A stretch of DNA of 14,875 nt. It comes from Erythrobacter sp. (GTDB lineage Bacteria > Pseudomonadota > Alphaproteobacteria > Sphingomonadales > Sphingomonadaceae). Both the position numbers and the translations under genes were made by a program. The notes under the pieces were generated by a model, which saw only the letters and a list, made by a program, of their open reading frames with translations, was not told the origin of the DNA and searched no databases. Below, piece after piece: positions 1 through 6,788 of this stretch. The stretch covers positions 1 through 14,875 of the forward strand of contig NZOF01000038.1 of NCBI GenBank assembly GCA_002695185.1. Reading direction: 5' to 3'. The number at the start of each line of letters is the position of its first letter. Within the stretch, counting starts at the first letter, position 1.

Positions 1-34
1 AATCAGCGCTGTAGCGCTTCCTCGTCGTCTTCAT
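1..34 (-). CDS. IS3-family transposase OrfA, N-terminal fragment cut by the window edge
   Basis: The visible codons translate to MKTTRKRYSAD, starting at the ATG complementary to 32-34. This closely matches the start remembered for IS3-family OrfA proteins (MKxxRKxYSADFKAKVALEA...), the small HTH protein that in this family is joined to the OrfB integrase by programmed frameshifting. Only eleven residues are visible, so subgroup and integrity cannot be judged. GGGAATG directly precedes the start, but no well spaced ribosome site is evident. It is oriented away from the sugar-utilisation genes. Confidence 0.6.
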   Translation of the reverse strand, partial: MKTTRKRYSAD

Positions 35-99
35 TCCCGTACCAATCCATCAGGTCGGGAGTAGCTTAACACCCTGTCCAGAAAACCGGCACCACCTCA
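1..99 (-). mobile_element. Terminal part of an IS3-family insertion sequence, running off the left edge
   Basis: The segment read on the minus strand begins TGAGGTGGTGCCGG at position 99 and leads within 65 bases to the start codon of an IS3-type OrfA. IS3-family elements characteristically end in 5'-TG...CA-3', so the TG of this TGA is taken as the outer tip. It cuts into a small reading frame (97-180). The other end of the element, and therefore its inverted-repeat partner and target duplication, lie outside the window, so the exact tip is inferred from the coding interruption and the TG rule. Confidence 0.6.
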
Positions 100-180
100 C
101 TCCGGCACGAAGCTTACGAACTGGGCAACATTGCCTTTCTCAGCCAGTGCATCAAGTGACTCGTCCTTGCGCAAGTGCAT
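97..180 (-). pseudogene. 5' end of an unknown small gene truncated by the IS3 element
   Basis: A minus-strand frame opens at the ATG complementary to 178-180, preceded by AAGGAG with seven intervening bases, a good ribosome binding site. It runs 27 codons, ending AEKGNVAQFVSFVPE, and the stop TGA is exactly the terminal three bases of the IS3 element. The good start signal and its abrupt end at the IS tip indicate a real gene whose 3' part was displaced or lost. An alternative ATG four bases upstream is in another frame and stops after ten codons. I do not recognise the product. It lies downstream of, and on the same strand as, the ImmA/IrrE gene, 311 bases away, so it may or may not have been co-transcribed with it. 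Confidence 0.5.
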
Positions 181-184
181 GCAT

Positions 185-491
185 TCTCCTTGTCGCGTAG
201 AGCGTGCCACAATTCACCTGTTCCTGTAAACGCGCGGTAGAAAGCTGGCCCCGGGCGCGCGGCGGATGACATGTCCCGAGGTGCGGAGGCAAGCGAATTC
301 GTTCAGACTATGTTCCTGCCATATAGTCGGGTCGGGGCCACGCCGTAGGGTGTGCGACCTCAAGGATTGACCTTGTGGCGCACCTGTTCGCGTCGGCAAA
401 CCGACTCGACATCCCCAAGGCCAGACGGCGCGATGGAAGACATCTTCTTTGCTTCAGCAGCCCAAGTACATCGTGCCCCAACGGGCCGGGG
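185..491. other. Intergenic stretch with no recognisable gene
   Basis: About 300 bases between the ImmA/IrrE stop and the truncated small gene. Short frames exist on both strands, but none has a ribosome site or a recognisable product. Just after the ImmA/IrrE stop, the minus strand can form a weak five-pair hairpin (GCCCC...GGGGC) with no following T-run, so it is not a convincing terminator. Close to the small gene the minus strand reads TTTACAGGAACAGGTGAATTG, which could include a -35-like TTTACA, but no good -10 follows. Confidence 0.5.
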
Positions 492-1562
492 CTACTTGAC
501 CGCGCGCAGGCCGGGCTTTTCGGCGGGGGCCGGTACGCGCGCGTCGCTTAAATGCATCAGGAACTGGTCGAGTTCGGACGTCGGCACGTTCAACTGCGCC
601 GCTATGCTCTCCCTCGTCTGCCGCTCCTGCCACAGTGATGCAAAGACCTGGGGCCAGAGCGAGGACTGCTCCCGCAGCATGCCGGCAGGCTCGTCCTTGC
701 GGTATCCCCGGCGGGCGATCTCGATGTTGAGGCTGCGGTTCTGCCACTCGCTGACCAGCCCGAGCTTGTTCACCCGGTAGTTCAGCGCGGCAACCGAGAC
801 GCCCCAACGCACCTTCAGCCGGATGAGATCCTCGACGCTTGTCACGTGCCGGATACGGCTGCGCACATCGTCGGCAGGCATCAGAAATTCCGAAGCGAAT
901 CGGTCGGCTTCGCTCTCTGCCTGTTTGCTGTCCTGCGGCGTGCCATGACGGTGCATGACGAGATGCCCTAGTTCGTGCGCAGCATCGAAACGGCTGCGCT
1001 CGGCCGACTTGAATGTGTTGAGGAATGTGAAGGGCTGCTCTCCGCGCCAGCACGAGAAGGCGTCAACCGAATTGGTCTCTTCGCTGAGCGAGAACACCCG
1101 CACGCCCTTGGATTCGAGCAGCTTGACCATGTTCGAGACCGGCTGCTGACCAAGGCCCCAGTTGGTCCGCACGATTTGTGCAGCCTCTTCCGGCGATGCA
1201 TTCTCGCTCATGATCGGCACTTCTGCCGCTGGCAGGTTGAACCGTTCCGCCACCCAGTCGTGGAACAGATAGGCGATCGCGCCCGCCGAGAGCGCGGCGT
1301 CGCGCTCCTTGGCCGTCATCGAGGACAGGCTCCGGAAGCTTGCCGCATGCCCCAATAGTTCGTCGAACTCCTCGCCGAAGAAGAATTCCTTGGGAAATTC
1401 CAGAGCACGGGCGAGGGCCTCGACCGTCTCAAGCCCCGGCTCATTTGCCGCATTCTCCAGACGTGAGATCGTGATCGGCGAAGCGCCGATCGCATCGGCA
1501 AGCGCGCGCGCCGTAAGCTTGCGCCGCTTGCGAGCAAGGATCAGTCTTTGAGCATTGAACAT
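492..1562 (-). CDS. XRE-family HTH / ImmA-IrrE metallopeptidase-domain protein
   Basis: 356 residues. Residues 6-60 form an XRE/Cro-type helix-turn-helix (ARALADAIGASPITISRLEN). The C-terminal half carries an ImmA/IrrE (DUF955, COG2856) zinc-peptidase domain. HELGH at 196-200 gives the two histidines and the catalytic glutamate, and the downstream ESEADRFASEFLMP (216-229) supplies the third ligand, so the active site looks intact. Known family members cleave a partner repressor (ImmA of ICEBs1, IrrE/DdrO of Deinococcus) or act as the antitoxin/regulator of small gene pairs, so a DNA-binding regulator with self-directed or partner-directed proteolysis is the likely role. The start follows the stop of the 1571-1891 frame by eight bases, with AAGGG located inside that gene's end, which suggests a two-gene operon. 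The substrate is unknown. It sits among IS debris, as expected for an accessory-island gene. Confidence 0.88.
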   Translation of the reverse strand: MFNAQRLILARKRRKLTARALADAIGASPITISRLENAANEPGLETVEALARALEFPKEFFFGEEFDELLGHAASFRSLSSMTAKERDAALSAGAIAYLFHDWVAERFNLPAAEVPIMSENASPEEAAQIVRTNWGLGQQPVSNMVKLLESKGVRVFSLSEETNSVDAFSCWRGEQPFTFLNTFKSAERSRFDAAHELGHLVMHRHGTPQDSKQAESEADRFASEFLMPADDVRSRIRHVTSVEDLIRLKVRWGVSVAALNYRVNKLGLVSEWQNRSLNIEIARRGYRKDEPAGMLREQSSLWPQVFASLWQERQTRESIAAQLNVPTSELDQFLMHLSDARVPAPAEKPGLRAVK

Positions 1563-1570
1563 AGCATTTG

Positions 1571-1891
1571 TCAGCCCTTGCGGGAGACGGTAACCTCAAA
1601 ATCTGCAGGCGGCTCGCCGTCATCCGACAGCGGGTCTGGGGTATCCCATTCGCTGCCCTGTACCAGAAGAATGCGTTCGTGGAAGCCTGCGTACTGCTCG
1701 TCGCTGATTGCCTTGGGGCGGGAGAATTCTGCACGTACGTTCTGGCCCTGGGCCTCGACGAACAGTATCCAGACATTGGCGTTCAGCTCCGCCACGGTCT
1801 GTTCCTTTTCGATCCGGTGCTCGGGAAATAGTTCGATCTGGCCAAGGTCTACGGCGCGCGCGGATGCGGCGCCCTTGCGGTTCGCTGCCAT
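1571..1891 (-). CDS. Small unknown acidic protein upstream of the ImmA/IrrE gene (possibly N-terminally truncated)
   Basis: From the ATG complementary to 1889-1891 this frame gives 106 residues and ends eight bases before the ImmA/IrrE start. The sequence looks like a genuine folded protein: a basic start, then QIELFPEH, NANVWILFVEAQGQNVRAEF and YAGFHERILLVQG, with an acidic tail (DTPDPLSDDGEPPADFEV). No family was recognised and no function is claimed. There is no clear ribosome site before this ATG, and the frame stays open upstream through QNAERAGDPIFEP into an IS256 transposase remnant. Its true N-terminus and promoter may therefore have been removed when the mobile-element scrap landed there. 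Its tight spacing to the ImmA/IrrE gene suggests the two belong together. Confidence 0.55.
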   Translation of the reverse strand: MAANRKGAASARAVDLGQIELFPEHRIEKEQTVAELNANVWILFVEAQGQNVRAEFSRPKAISDEQYAGFHERILLVQGSEWDTPDPLSDDGEPPADFEVTVSRKG

Positions 1892-1929
1892 CGGCTCGAA
1901 GATCGGATCGCCCGCACGTTCCGCATTTT

Positions 1930-2178
1930 GGAAGATGGTCTTGATCATGGCGATGACGGCGGGCCGTTGCTTGGGCGCGGCATGGGCGAACGCGTTGCGC
2001 ATCCAGTGCACCCGGCAGCGCTGCCGGGTCGCGGAAAATACCTTGCTGGCGGCGGCGCGCAGCCCTTTGTGATCGTCGGCGATGACCAACTTCACACCGC
2101 GCAAGCCCCGGTCGGCCAGAGAGCGCAGGAAGGCTTTCCAGAAGGGTTCGGCTTCCGAGGGCCGGTGGCCACGCCCAG
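1930..2178 (-). pseudogene. IS256-family (Mutator) transposase, internal fragment
   Basis: The translation contains SEAEPFWKAFLRSLADRG, LRGVKLVIADDHKGLRAAA and RQRCRVHWMRN, characteristic of the central catalytic region of IS256/Mutator transposases of alphaproteobacteria (the DD part of the DDE core and the C-x-x-H-W stretch). Only about 80 of some 400 residues remain and both termini are missing, so it is inactive. Immediately before SEAEPFW an alternative frame reads LGVATGP, which is what I would expect in the intact family. A one-base deletion near 2160 therefore probably shifted the frame and by chance joined it to the IS110 scrap upstream. The 3' boundary lies near 1930, where the family sequence (MIKTIF...) stops and unknown protein begins. 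Confidence 0.78.
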
Positions 2179-2350
2179 ATGCGTCAGGCACCGCAGCGGC
2201 GATAGCCGAGGCTGTTATCCGCCCGATCCCTGGGATCGTGGCCAATCTCCGGCTTGTCTCGTCGTTGCGATGCCAATCGAGGATCTGTGCCTCTAGCCGA
2301 TCGATCTCGCTCGCTAACGCCCTCAACTGAGCAGCAATGCCATGCAGGGC
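2179..2350 (-). pseudogene. IS110-family transposase, fragment of the C-terminal half
   Basis: About 57 residues, including LRALASEIDRLEAQILDWHR and RRLATIPGIGRITASAIAAA, are typical of the IS110 family (Transposase_20 domain, helix-hairpin-helix-like PGIG motif that leads to the serine-containing C-terminal region). The N-terminal DEDD domain and the rest of the C-terminus are absent. It abuts the IS256 scrap at VPDAS. The boundary toward the receptor gene is not sharp: recognisable transposase fades near 2350 and the receptor's promoter region follows. It points left, away from the sugar genes, opposite to the IS110 remnant at 14369. Confidence 0.75.
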
Positions 2351-2394
2351 CGAACGCGCGTGAGCAAACCGGAAGCAGGCCTGTTCGCCGCAGT

Positions 2395-2406
2395 TGAATA
2401 CGTATG
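2395..2406. promoter_or_regulatory. Candidate LacI-family operator upstream of the TonB-dependent receptor
   Basis: TGAATACGTATG with a perfectly palindromic core ATACGTAT (2398-2405), 94 bases before the receptor start. The identical 12 bases recur at 6687-6698 between the lacI and amylase genes. LacI-family operators are even-length palindromes often centred on CG, as here. With a LacI-type regulator encoded in the same locus, this is the natural candidate binding site. I see no convincing -35/-10 pair around it, so whether it represses or activates cannot be told from position alone. Confidence 0.6.
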
Positions 2407-2500
2407 TTGAAATCTGTCCAAGCGGCCACCGGCGGATTAAGCTTGAGAACATAGACCAGATCAACGCACTCAAAATAAAAAGTTAGGGGAGGCACAGGCA
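2407..2500 (+). other. Leader of the TonB-dependent receptor gene
   Basis: About 95 bases between the operator-like site and the receptor start. It is noticeably more AT-rich than the coding regions, ending CAAAATAAAAAGTTAGGGGAGG. GGGGAGG at 2486-2492 with eight bases to the ATG is a strong ribosome binding site and fixes the start at 2501. No confident sigma-70-type promoter hexamers or hairpin were found. An open frame on the opposite strand that starts with TTG at 2473 runs through this leader and is regarded as accidental. Confidence 0.5.
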
Positions 2501-5284
2501 ATGCGTCATTTCCATTGCTCCGTTTTTCGCATCACATTGCTAGCTGGCGCTGCACTTTCGTTTCCGGCAATTGCCCAGGCTCAGGCACTGGCCGGAACAG
2601 AATCGCCATCTGAAAAATCATTGACTGAAGACATCGTCGTCACCGGCATTCGCGCGTCGCTCGCCTCCGCCGCCAAGGTGAAGCGCGATTCCGTGCTGAT
2701 CGTCGATTCCATCTCGGCCGAAGATGTCGGCAAGCTGCCCGATGTGTCGATCGCGGACTCGCTGGCCCGTCTGCCCGGCGTTACCGCCCAGCGCCTCGAA
2801 GGCCGCGATCAGCGCCTGTCGATCCGCGGCCTTGGCCCGGACTTCTCGACCACCCTGCTAAACGGCCGCGAACAGGTCACCGTCGGCGACAATCGCGGCG
2901 TCGAATATGACCAGTATCCGTCGGAATTCTTCCAGAACGTCAATGTCTACAAGAGCGCCGACGCTGCGCTGATCGCCGCCGGCATCTCCGGCACGGTCGA
3001 CCTGCGTATGCTGCGTCCGCTCGACAAGAATGACCGCATCCTCGCCGTGTCGCTGCGCGGCCAGATGAACGGCATGGACAAGCTCAATCCCGATGGCGAA
3101 CGCTATGGCTATCGTGCCTCGGCCACCTATGTCGATCAGTTCGCCGACGACACGCTGGGCCTGTCGCTGGGCTTCGCCGCCTCGCAGACCCCGTCGCAGA
3201 ATGAGCGTTTCAACGCCTGGGGTTATCCCACCGATGCCGACGGCAATCTGATCATCGGCGGCGCCAAGCCCTATGTGCAGTCGAACCTGCTCAAGCGCTA
3301 CGGCATGGTCGGTACGCTGGAATGGCAGCCGAGCGACAATTTCCACTCGACCTTCGACGTCCTCGCCTCGCATTTCGAGGAAGAACAGCGCCTGCGCGGC
3401 ATCGAATTCCCGCTCGTCTGGGGCACGGACGTCGGCGTCAGCGACGTGACGGTCGAAAATGGCTTCGTCACCGGCGCCACCTTCTCCAACGTCTATGGCG
3501 TCCAGCGCAACGACTATAACAAGCGCAAGGCCGACACCATTTCGCTCGGCTGGAACAACGACATCCGCCTGAACGATCGGCTCAAGCTCAATGTCGACGC
3601 CAGCTGGTCGCGCGCCAAGCGCACCGACTTCCTGCTCGAAACCTACTCGGGCACCGGCTATCTGCGTTCGGGCGTGTCCGACACGGTGCGCGTCGAGCGC
3701 CAGTCGAACGGCCTGTTCAGCATCGTGCCGACGCTCGATTACAGCGACCCCAATGTCATCAGCCTGACCGACCCCAATGGCTGGGGCTATAATGGCACCA
3801 CCGCCGTCGTGCAGGCGGGCTTCCTCAACCGGCCCAAGTTCATCGACGACATGAAGTCGTTCCGCGCCAACCTGGTCGGCGACATTTCCGGCAGCATCTT
3901 CAGCAACTGGGAAATTGGCGGCAATTACAGCCGGCGCAAGAAGACCAGCGCCTATACCAGCTATTTCCTCTGCCCGACCGGCGGCACGGATTGCACCATC
4001 GCCAATGGCACGCCCGGTTCGGCGCCGGTGCCGCAGGACGCGCTGCTCGGCAAGAATGTCTCGCTCGACTATCTGGGCGTGCCGGCGATGCTGACGCTCG
4101 ATCCGCTCTATCTCTACAACAACACGCTCGACGCCGTGTTCGACAATCGTCCTTCGTCGCTGGTGCGCGACAATGTCGTGAAGGAAGATGTCTTCACCGG
4201 TTATGCGAAGATGACGCTGGACGGCGATCTGGGCGGCAAACCGCTCAAGGGCGCGATCGGCGTGCAGGTAATCCACACCCGCCAGGCATCGACCGGCACC
4301 ATTTCCAACTTTGCCGATGGCATCGTCACCGTGGTCCCCGCCTCGGGCAAGGAAAGCTATACCAATTTCCTGCCGAGCGCGCAGTTGTCGGTCGAGCTGG
4401 AGCCCGGTTTCTTCGTTAAGCTGGGCGCGGCCCAGACCATGGTTCGCCCGCGCATGGACCAGGAACGGATCAACCAGGAATATAGCTTCAACCTGGCCAA
4501 TGTCGGCCTTGGCTCCGACCCGCAATATAGCCCGTTCAGCTCGAACGGTGGCAACATCGCGCTGCGTCCCTATCAGTCGACCAATATCGACCTGTCGATC
4601 GAGAAATATTTTCCGGGCGGCGGCTATGTCTCGCTCGCGGGCTATTTCAAGAATCTGACCGACTTCGTCGATCCCAACAACAATATCGCCTATGATTTCT
4701 CGGACGTGCTGGCCTCGCTGCCCGCCGACATCCGCAACCAGATCATCGCCGACGGCAGCTATATCGGCCTGCTGAAGGCCCCGGCCAACACCGGCAAGGG
4801 CACGATCATGGGGGCGGAAGGCACCGTCTCGCTGCCGTTCAAGGTATTCAGCGAAACGCTCGACGGCTTCGGCATCTTCGCCAGCGGTTCCTACACCCAC
4901 AGCGAAGTCAAATATGGCAGCAACCCGACCGACGTCGTCACCCTGCCGGGCCTGTCCAAATGGGTCGCCAGCGGCACGGCCTATTATGAAAAGAGCGGTT
5001 TCCAGGCGCGCGTCTCCTATCGCTATCGCTCTTCCTTCCTGGGCGAAGTCGCCGGCCTCTCGGCCGCGCCGACCTTCCGCACCGCCAAGGCAGAGGGCAT
5101 TCTCGACGCGCAGATCGGCTATGAATTCCAGTCGGGGCCGCTCACCGGCCTGTCGATCCTGCTGCAGGGCAAGAACCTCACCGACCAGCCCTTCGTCACC
5201 TATCAGAATGGCGATAAGCGCCAGGTCATCGACTATCAGCGCTACGGCCGCGATTATTATCTGGGCCTGACCTACAAGTTCTGA
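2501..5284 (+). CDS. TonB-dependent outer-membrane receptor, probably for maltooligosaccharides
   Basis: 927 residues. A signal peptide (about 1-27, hydrophobic core ITLLAGAALSFPAIAQA, cleavage after AQA) is followed by a TonB-box-like EDIVVTG (43-49). Next come an N-terminal plug (about 55-175, with KLPDVSIADSLARLPGVTAQ and IRGLGPDFSTTLLNGREQ) and a long beta-barrel ending in aromatic GLTYKF, the usual outer-membrane sorting signal. The plug wording fits the Xanthomonas/Caulobacter TonB-receptor family (TIGR01782), members of which, such as Caulobacter MalA, import maltodextrins. Substrate assignment here rests on the neighbouring amylase, alpha-glucosidases, LacI regulator and sugar permease. 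It would use TonB/ExbBD energy to bring oligosaccharides into the periplasm. The first 45 codons are less GC-biased than the rest. A strong terminator follows, so it is likely monocistronic. Confidence 0.9.
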   Translation: MRHFHCSVFRITLLAGAALSFPAIAQAQALAGTESPSEKSLTEDIVVTGIRASLASAAKVKRDSVLIVDSISAEDVGKLPDVSIADSLARLPGVTAQRLEGRDQRLSIRGLGPDFSTTLLNGREQVTVGDNRGVEYDQYPSEFFQNVNVYKSADAALIAAGISGTVDLRMLRPLDKNDRILAVSLRGQMNGMDKLNPDGERYGYRASATYVDQFADDTLGLSLGFAASQTPSQNERFNAWGYPTDADGNLIIGGAKPYVQSNLLKRYGMVGTLEWQPSDNFHSTFDVLASHFEEEQRLRGIEFPLVWGTDVGVSDVTVENGFVTGATFSNVYGVQRNDYNKRKADTISLGWNNDIRLNDRLKLNVDASWSRAKRTDFLLETYSGTGYLRSGVSDTVRVERQSNGLFSIVPTLDYSDPNVISLTDPNGWGYNGTTAVVQAGFLNRPKFIDDMKSFRANLVGDISGSIFSNWEIGGNYSRRKKTSAYTSYFLCPTGGTDCTIANGTPGSAPVPQDALLGKNVSLDYLGVPAMLTLDPLYLYNNTLDAVFDNRPSSLVRDNVVKEDVFTGYAKMTLDGDLGGKPLKGAIGVQVIHTRQASTGTISNFADGIVTVVPASGKESYTNFLPSAQLSVELEPGFFVKLGAAQTMVRPRMDQERINQEYSFNLANVGLGSDPQYSPFSSNGGNIALRPYQSTNIDLSIEKYFPGGGYVSLAGYFKNLTDFVDPNNNIAYDFSDVLASLPADIRNQIIADGSYIGLLKAPANTGKGTIMGAEGTVSLPFKVFSETLDGFGIFASGSYTHSEVKYGSNPTDVVTLPGLSKWVASGTAYYEKSGFQARVSYRYRSSFLGEVAGLSAAPTFRTAKAEGILDAQIGYEFQSGPLTGLSILLQGKNLTDQPFVTYQNGDKRQVIDYQRYGRDYYLGLTYKF

Positions 5285-5355
5285 TCGGCCTCCGGCCGAC
5301 CGGGCAAGTTCTAACTGATCCCTCCCCGGATTGCCCGACTGCACGCGGGCAATCC
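5285..5355 (+). other. Two hairpins directly after the receptor gene
   Basis: TCGGCC-TCC-GGCCGA (5285-5299) begins at the base after the stop codon, with a six-pair stem. A second hairpin has a perfect ten-pair stem GGATTGCCCG/CGGGCAATCC (5328-5337 and 5346-5355) with an eight-base loop. Neither is followed by a T-run, so they are more likely to protect the 3' end of the message or to belong to dispersed palindromic repeats than to terminate alone. Confidence 0.6.
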
Positions 5356-5363
5356 CCCTCCCC

Positions 5364-5405
5364 GGACCGCCACCCCTTGAAGGGGAGGGCGGTCCGTTTT
5401 TCTTT
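5364..5405 (+). terminator. Rho-independent terminator of the receptor gene
   Basis: GGACCGCC (5364-5371) pairs with GGCGGTCC (5388-5395), with further inner pairing of CCCC with GGGG around TTGA, and is followed at once by GTTTTTCTTT (5396-5405). A GC-rich stem plus T-run is the classic intrinsic terminator on the plus strand. It separates the receptor transcript from the convergent lacI gene. Confidence 0.8.
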
Positions 5406-5440
5406 GGGGTTAGAGGGAGAGAAACGGCACCGATATTCCT

Positions 5441-5591
5441 TCGCCCGCTTGCGGGAGATGGAGGGGCCCGCCGCGTAGCGGTGGGAGGACGCGAGGGTCT
5501 GTTTTGCGATGAGCGCAGGGCCCTCATCCAACTGCACCTAGCCGTCTGCGCCGCCAAGGCTCCGTAACCTTCTCCCGCCTGCGGGAGAAGG
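5441..5591. repeat. Multi-hairpin palindromic intergenic repeat (about 150 bp)
   Basis: The ends share CCCGCyTGCGGGAGA: a CCCGC-TT-GCGGG hairpin at 5444-5455 and a longer CCTTCTCCCGC-CT-GCGGGAGAAGG palindrome at 5568-5591 with an eleven-pair stem. Between them CCCGCCGC-GTA-GCGGTGGG (5467-5485) forms an eight-pair hairpin with one G-T pair. This arrangement resembles dispersed palindromic repeats common between genes in sphingomonads and relatives. No coding frame in it is credible. The 5568-5591 palindrome sits 17 bases past the lacI stop and may help end that transcript, though no T-run is present. Confidence 0.6.
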
Positions 5592-5607
5592 AGGGAGGGG
5601 AGATAAT

Positions 5608-6630
5608 TTACGCCGTCATGCGCGTGACCAGCCGGGGCACCAGCAGCGTCGGCGTCACCGGCTTGCAGTCGATCTGGCCGATCAGGGCGTCGACCAGCAC
5701 CTCGCCCGCGTGCAGATAATCCTGCGCCACGGTGGTCAGCGGCTGTCGTGTCAGGCTGGCGGCGGGGATATCGTCGAAGCCGATCAGGGCGACGTCGTCG
5801 GGCACAGACAGGCCATGTTCGTCCAGCGCCCGCATCGCGCCGATCGCGATCAGGTCGGACCCGGCGAAGATCGCGTCGAATTTCACCCCGCGCGCAATCA
5901 ACTGGCTCGCCGCCTCATAACCCGACTGCTCGGTCGACAGCGCATCGACATGCAGGCCGGGGTCGACCGCATGGCCGGCCTCGCGCAGCACGTCGGACAG
6001 GCCGGCATAGCGGTCGCGAAACTCAGGATAATGGCTCGATGCGTCACCCAGAAAGGCGATCCGGCTGCATCCGCGCGCGATCAGATGGGCGCCCGCGTCG
6101 CGCCCGCCACGCCGGTTGTCGCAGCCGATCGTCATCCCCAGCGCATGCTGGTCGACCGATCCCCAGCGCACGAAATGCGTGCCCTGCGCCACCAATTGCT
6201 CCAGCCGGGTGCGATAGATTTCATAGTCGCCATAGCCCAGCAGGATGATGCCGTCGGCCTTGCGGCTATCCTCATAATCGACATGCCAGTCGGTCGACAG
6301 CTGCTGGAAACTGGTCAGCAGGTCATAGCCGCGCTTGGCGCAGGTCTGCAGGATCGGCCCCAGCATCGACAGGAAGAAGGGGTTGATCCAGCTTTCGTCG
6401 GGCAGCAGATCCTCGAAGAACAAAAGGGCCAGCGTATTGCTCTTGCCCCGCCGCAGCGAGGATGCATTCTTGTCCACCGTGTAATTGAACTGCCGGGCGA
6501 TCGCCTCGACCCGCAGCCGCGTCGCCTCGCTCACCGTCTTGTCGCCGCGCAGCGCGCGCGACACGGTCGGCTGGGACACGCCGGCCAGCGTGGCGATGTC
6601 GAAGGATGTCACTTTGTCGTTGGTGGCCAT
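5608..6630 (-). CDS. LacI-family transcriptional regulator of the alpha-glucan locus
   Basis: 340 residues, the usual LacI length. The N-terminus carries the helix-turn-helix (residues 8-27, [20 protein letters not shown]), then the hinge region ([11 protein letters not shown], about 55-65). A periplasmic-binding-protein-like sugar sensor domain follows, with typical [21 protein letters not shown] and [15 protein letters not shown]. It is convergent with the receptor gene and divergent from the amylase gene. The candidate operator TGAATACGTATG lies 57 bases upstream of its start and again before the receptor, suggesting control of both transport and hydrolysis and probably of its own expression. 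It most likely releases DNA in the presence of maltose or a maltooligosaccharide, as inferred from the locus. The ribosome site is weak (GTAGGG about seven bases before the ATG). Confidence 0.93.
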   Translation of the reverse strand: MATNDKVTSFDIATLAGVSQPTVSRALRGDKTVSEATRLRVEAIARQFNYTVDKNASSLRRGKSNTLALLFFEDLLPDESWINPFFLSMLGPILQTCAKRGYDLLTSFQQLSTDWHVDYEDSRKADGIILLGYGDYEIYRTRLEQLVAQGTHFVRWGSVDQHALGMTIGCDNRRGGRDAGAHLIARGCSRIAFLGDASSHYPEFRDRYAGLSDVLREAGHAVDPGLHVDALSTEQSGYEAASQLIARGVKFDAIFAGSDLIAIGAMRALDEHGLSVPDDVALIGFDDIPAASLTRQPLTTVAQDYLHAGEVLVDALIGQIDCKPVTPTLLVPRLVTRMTA

Positions 6631-6671
6631 GGCGCGACCCTACGCCAGCGAGTCTCCATTGGGAATAGAAG

Positions 6672-6698
6672 GGTTTGAAACCAGTCTGAATACGTATG
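6672..6698. promoter_or_regulatory. Divergent lacI/amylase control region with candidate operator
   Basis: TGAATACGTATG (6687-6698) repeats exactly the site before the receptor gene, including the palindromic core ATACGTAT. Four bases to its left lies a second small palindrome, GGTTTGAAACC (6672-6682), absent from the receptor copy. On the minus strand TTCAGA and TATTCC are spaced 17 bases and could be a weak lacI promoter whose -35 overlaps the operator, giving a simple autoregulation model. This promoter call is tentative. No strong plus-strand promoter for amylase was found. Confidence 0.6.
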
Positions 6699-6788
6699 CC
6701 GCTCCCTTGGCCCGCCCTGTCCCCGCCGACTAAGAAGGGGCCAAGCCGCGGTAATCGGGCACAAGCGGCAATGGGAGGGATGAAGGCC

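Noticed and set aside
185..225. Possible sigma-54 promoter (TGGCACG on the minus strand) before the truncated small gene
   Set aside because: The -24 part matches well, but the required GC at -12 is absent at the right distance.
214..399. 61-codon minus-strand frame between the ImmA/IrrE gene and the truncated small gene
   Set aside because: It starts at TTG without a ribosome site, and its composition looks random with no recognisable motif.
2354..2473. N-terminal 40 codons of the fused transposase-like frame
   Set aside because: They start at TTG inside the receptor leader, match nothing recognised, and overlap the operator. They are read as chance openness of the receptor promoter region.
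2858..5557. Very long minus-strand open frame (about 900 codons) opposite the receptor gene
   Set aside because: It is the antisense shadow of a GC-biased gene: low-complexity composition rich in Gly, Ala, Val, Arg and Ile, no family, no ribosome site. The same effect appears opposite the amylase, glucosidase and permease genes.
6696..6788. Upstream start of the amylase at ATG 6696
   Set aside because: It lies inside the operator palindrome, has no ribosome site, and would bury the signal peptide behind about 31 unconserved residues.
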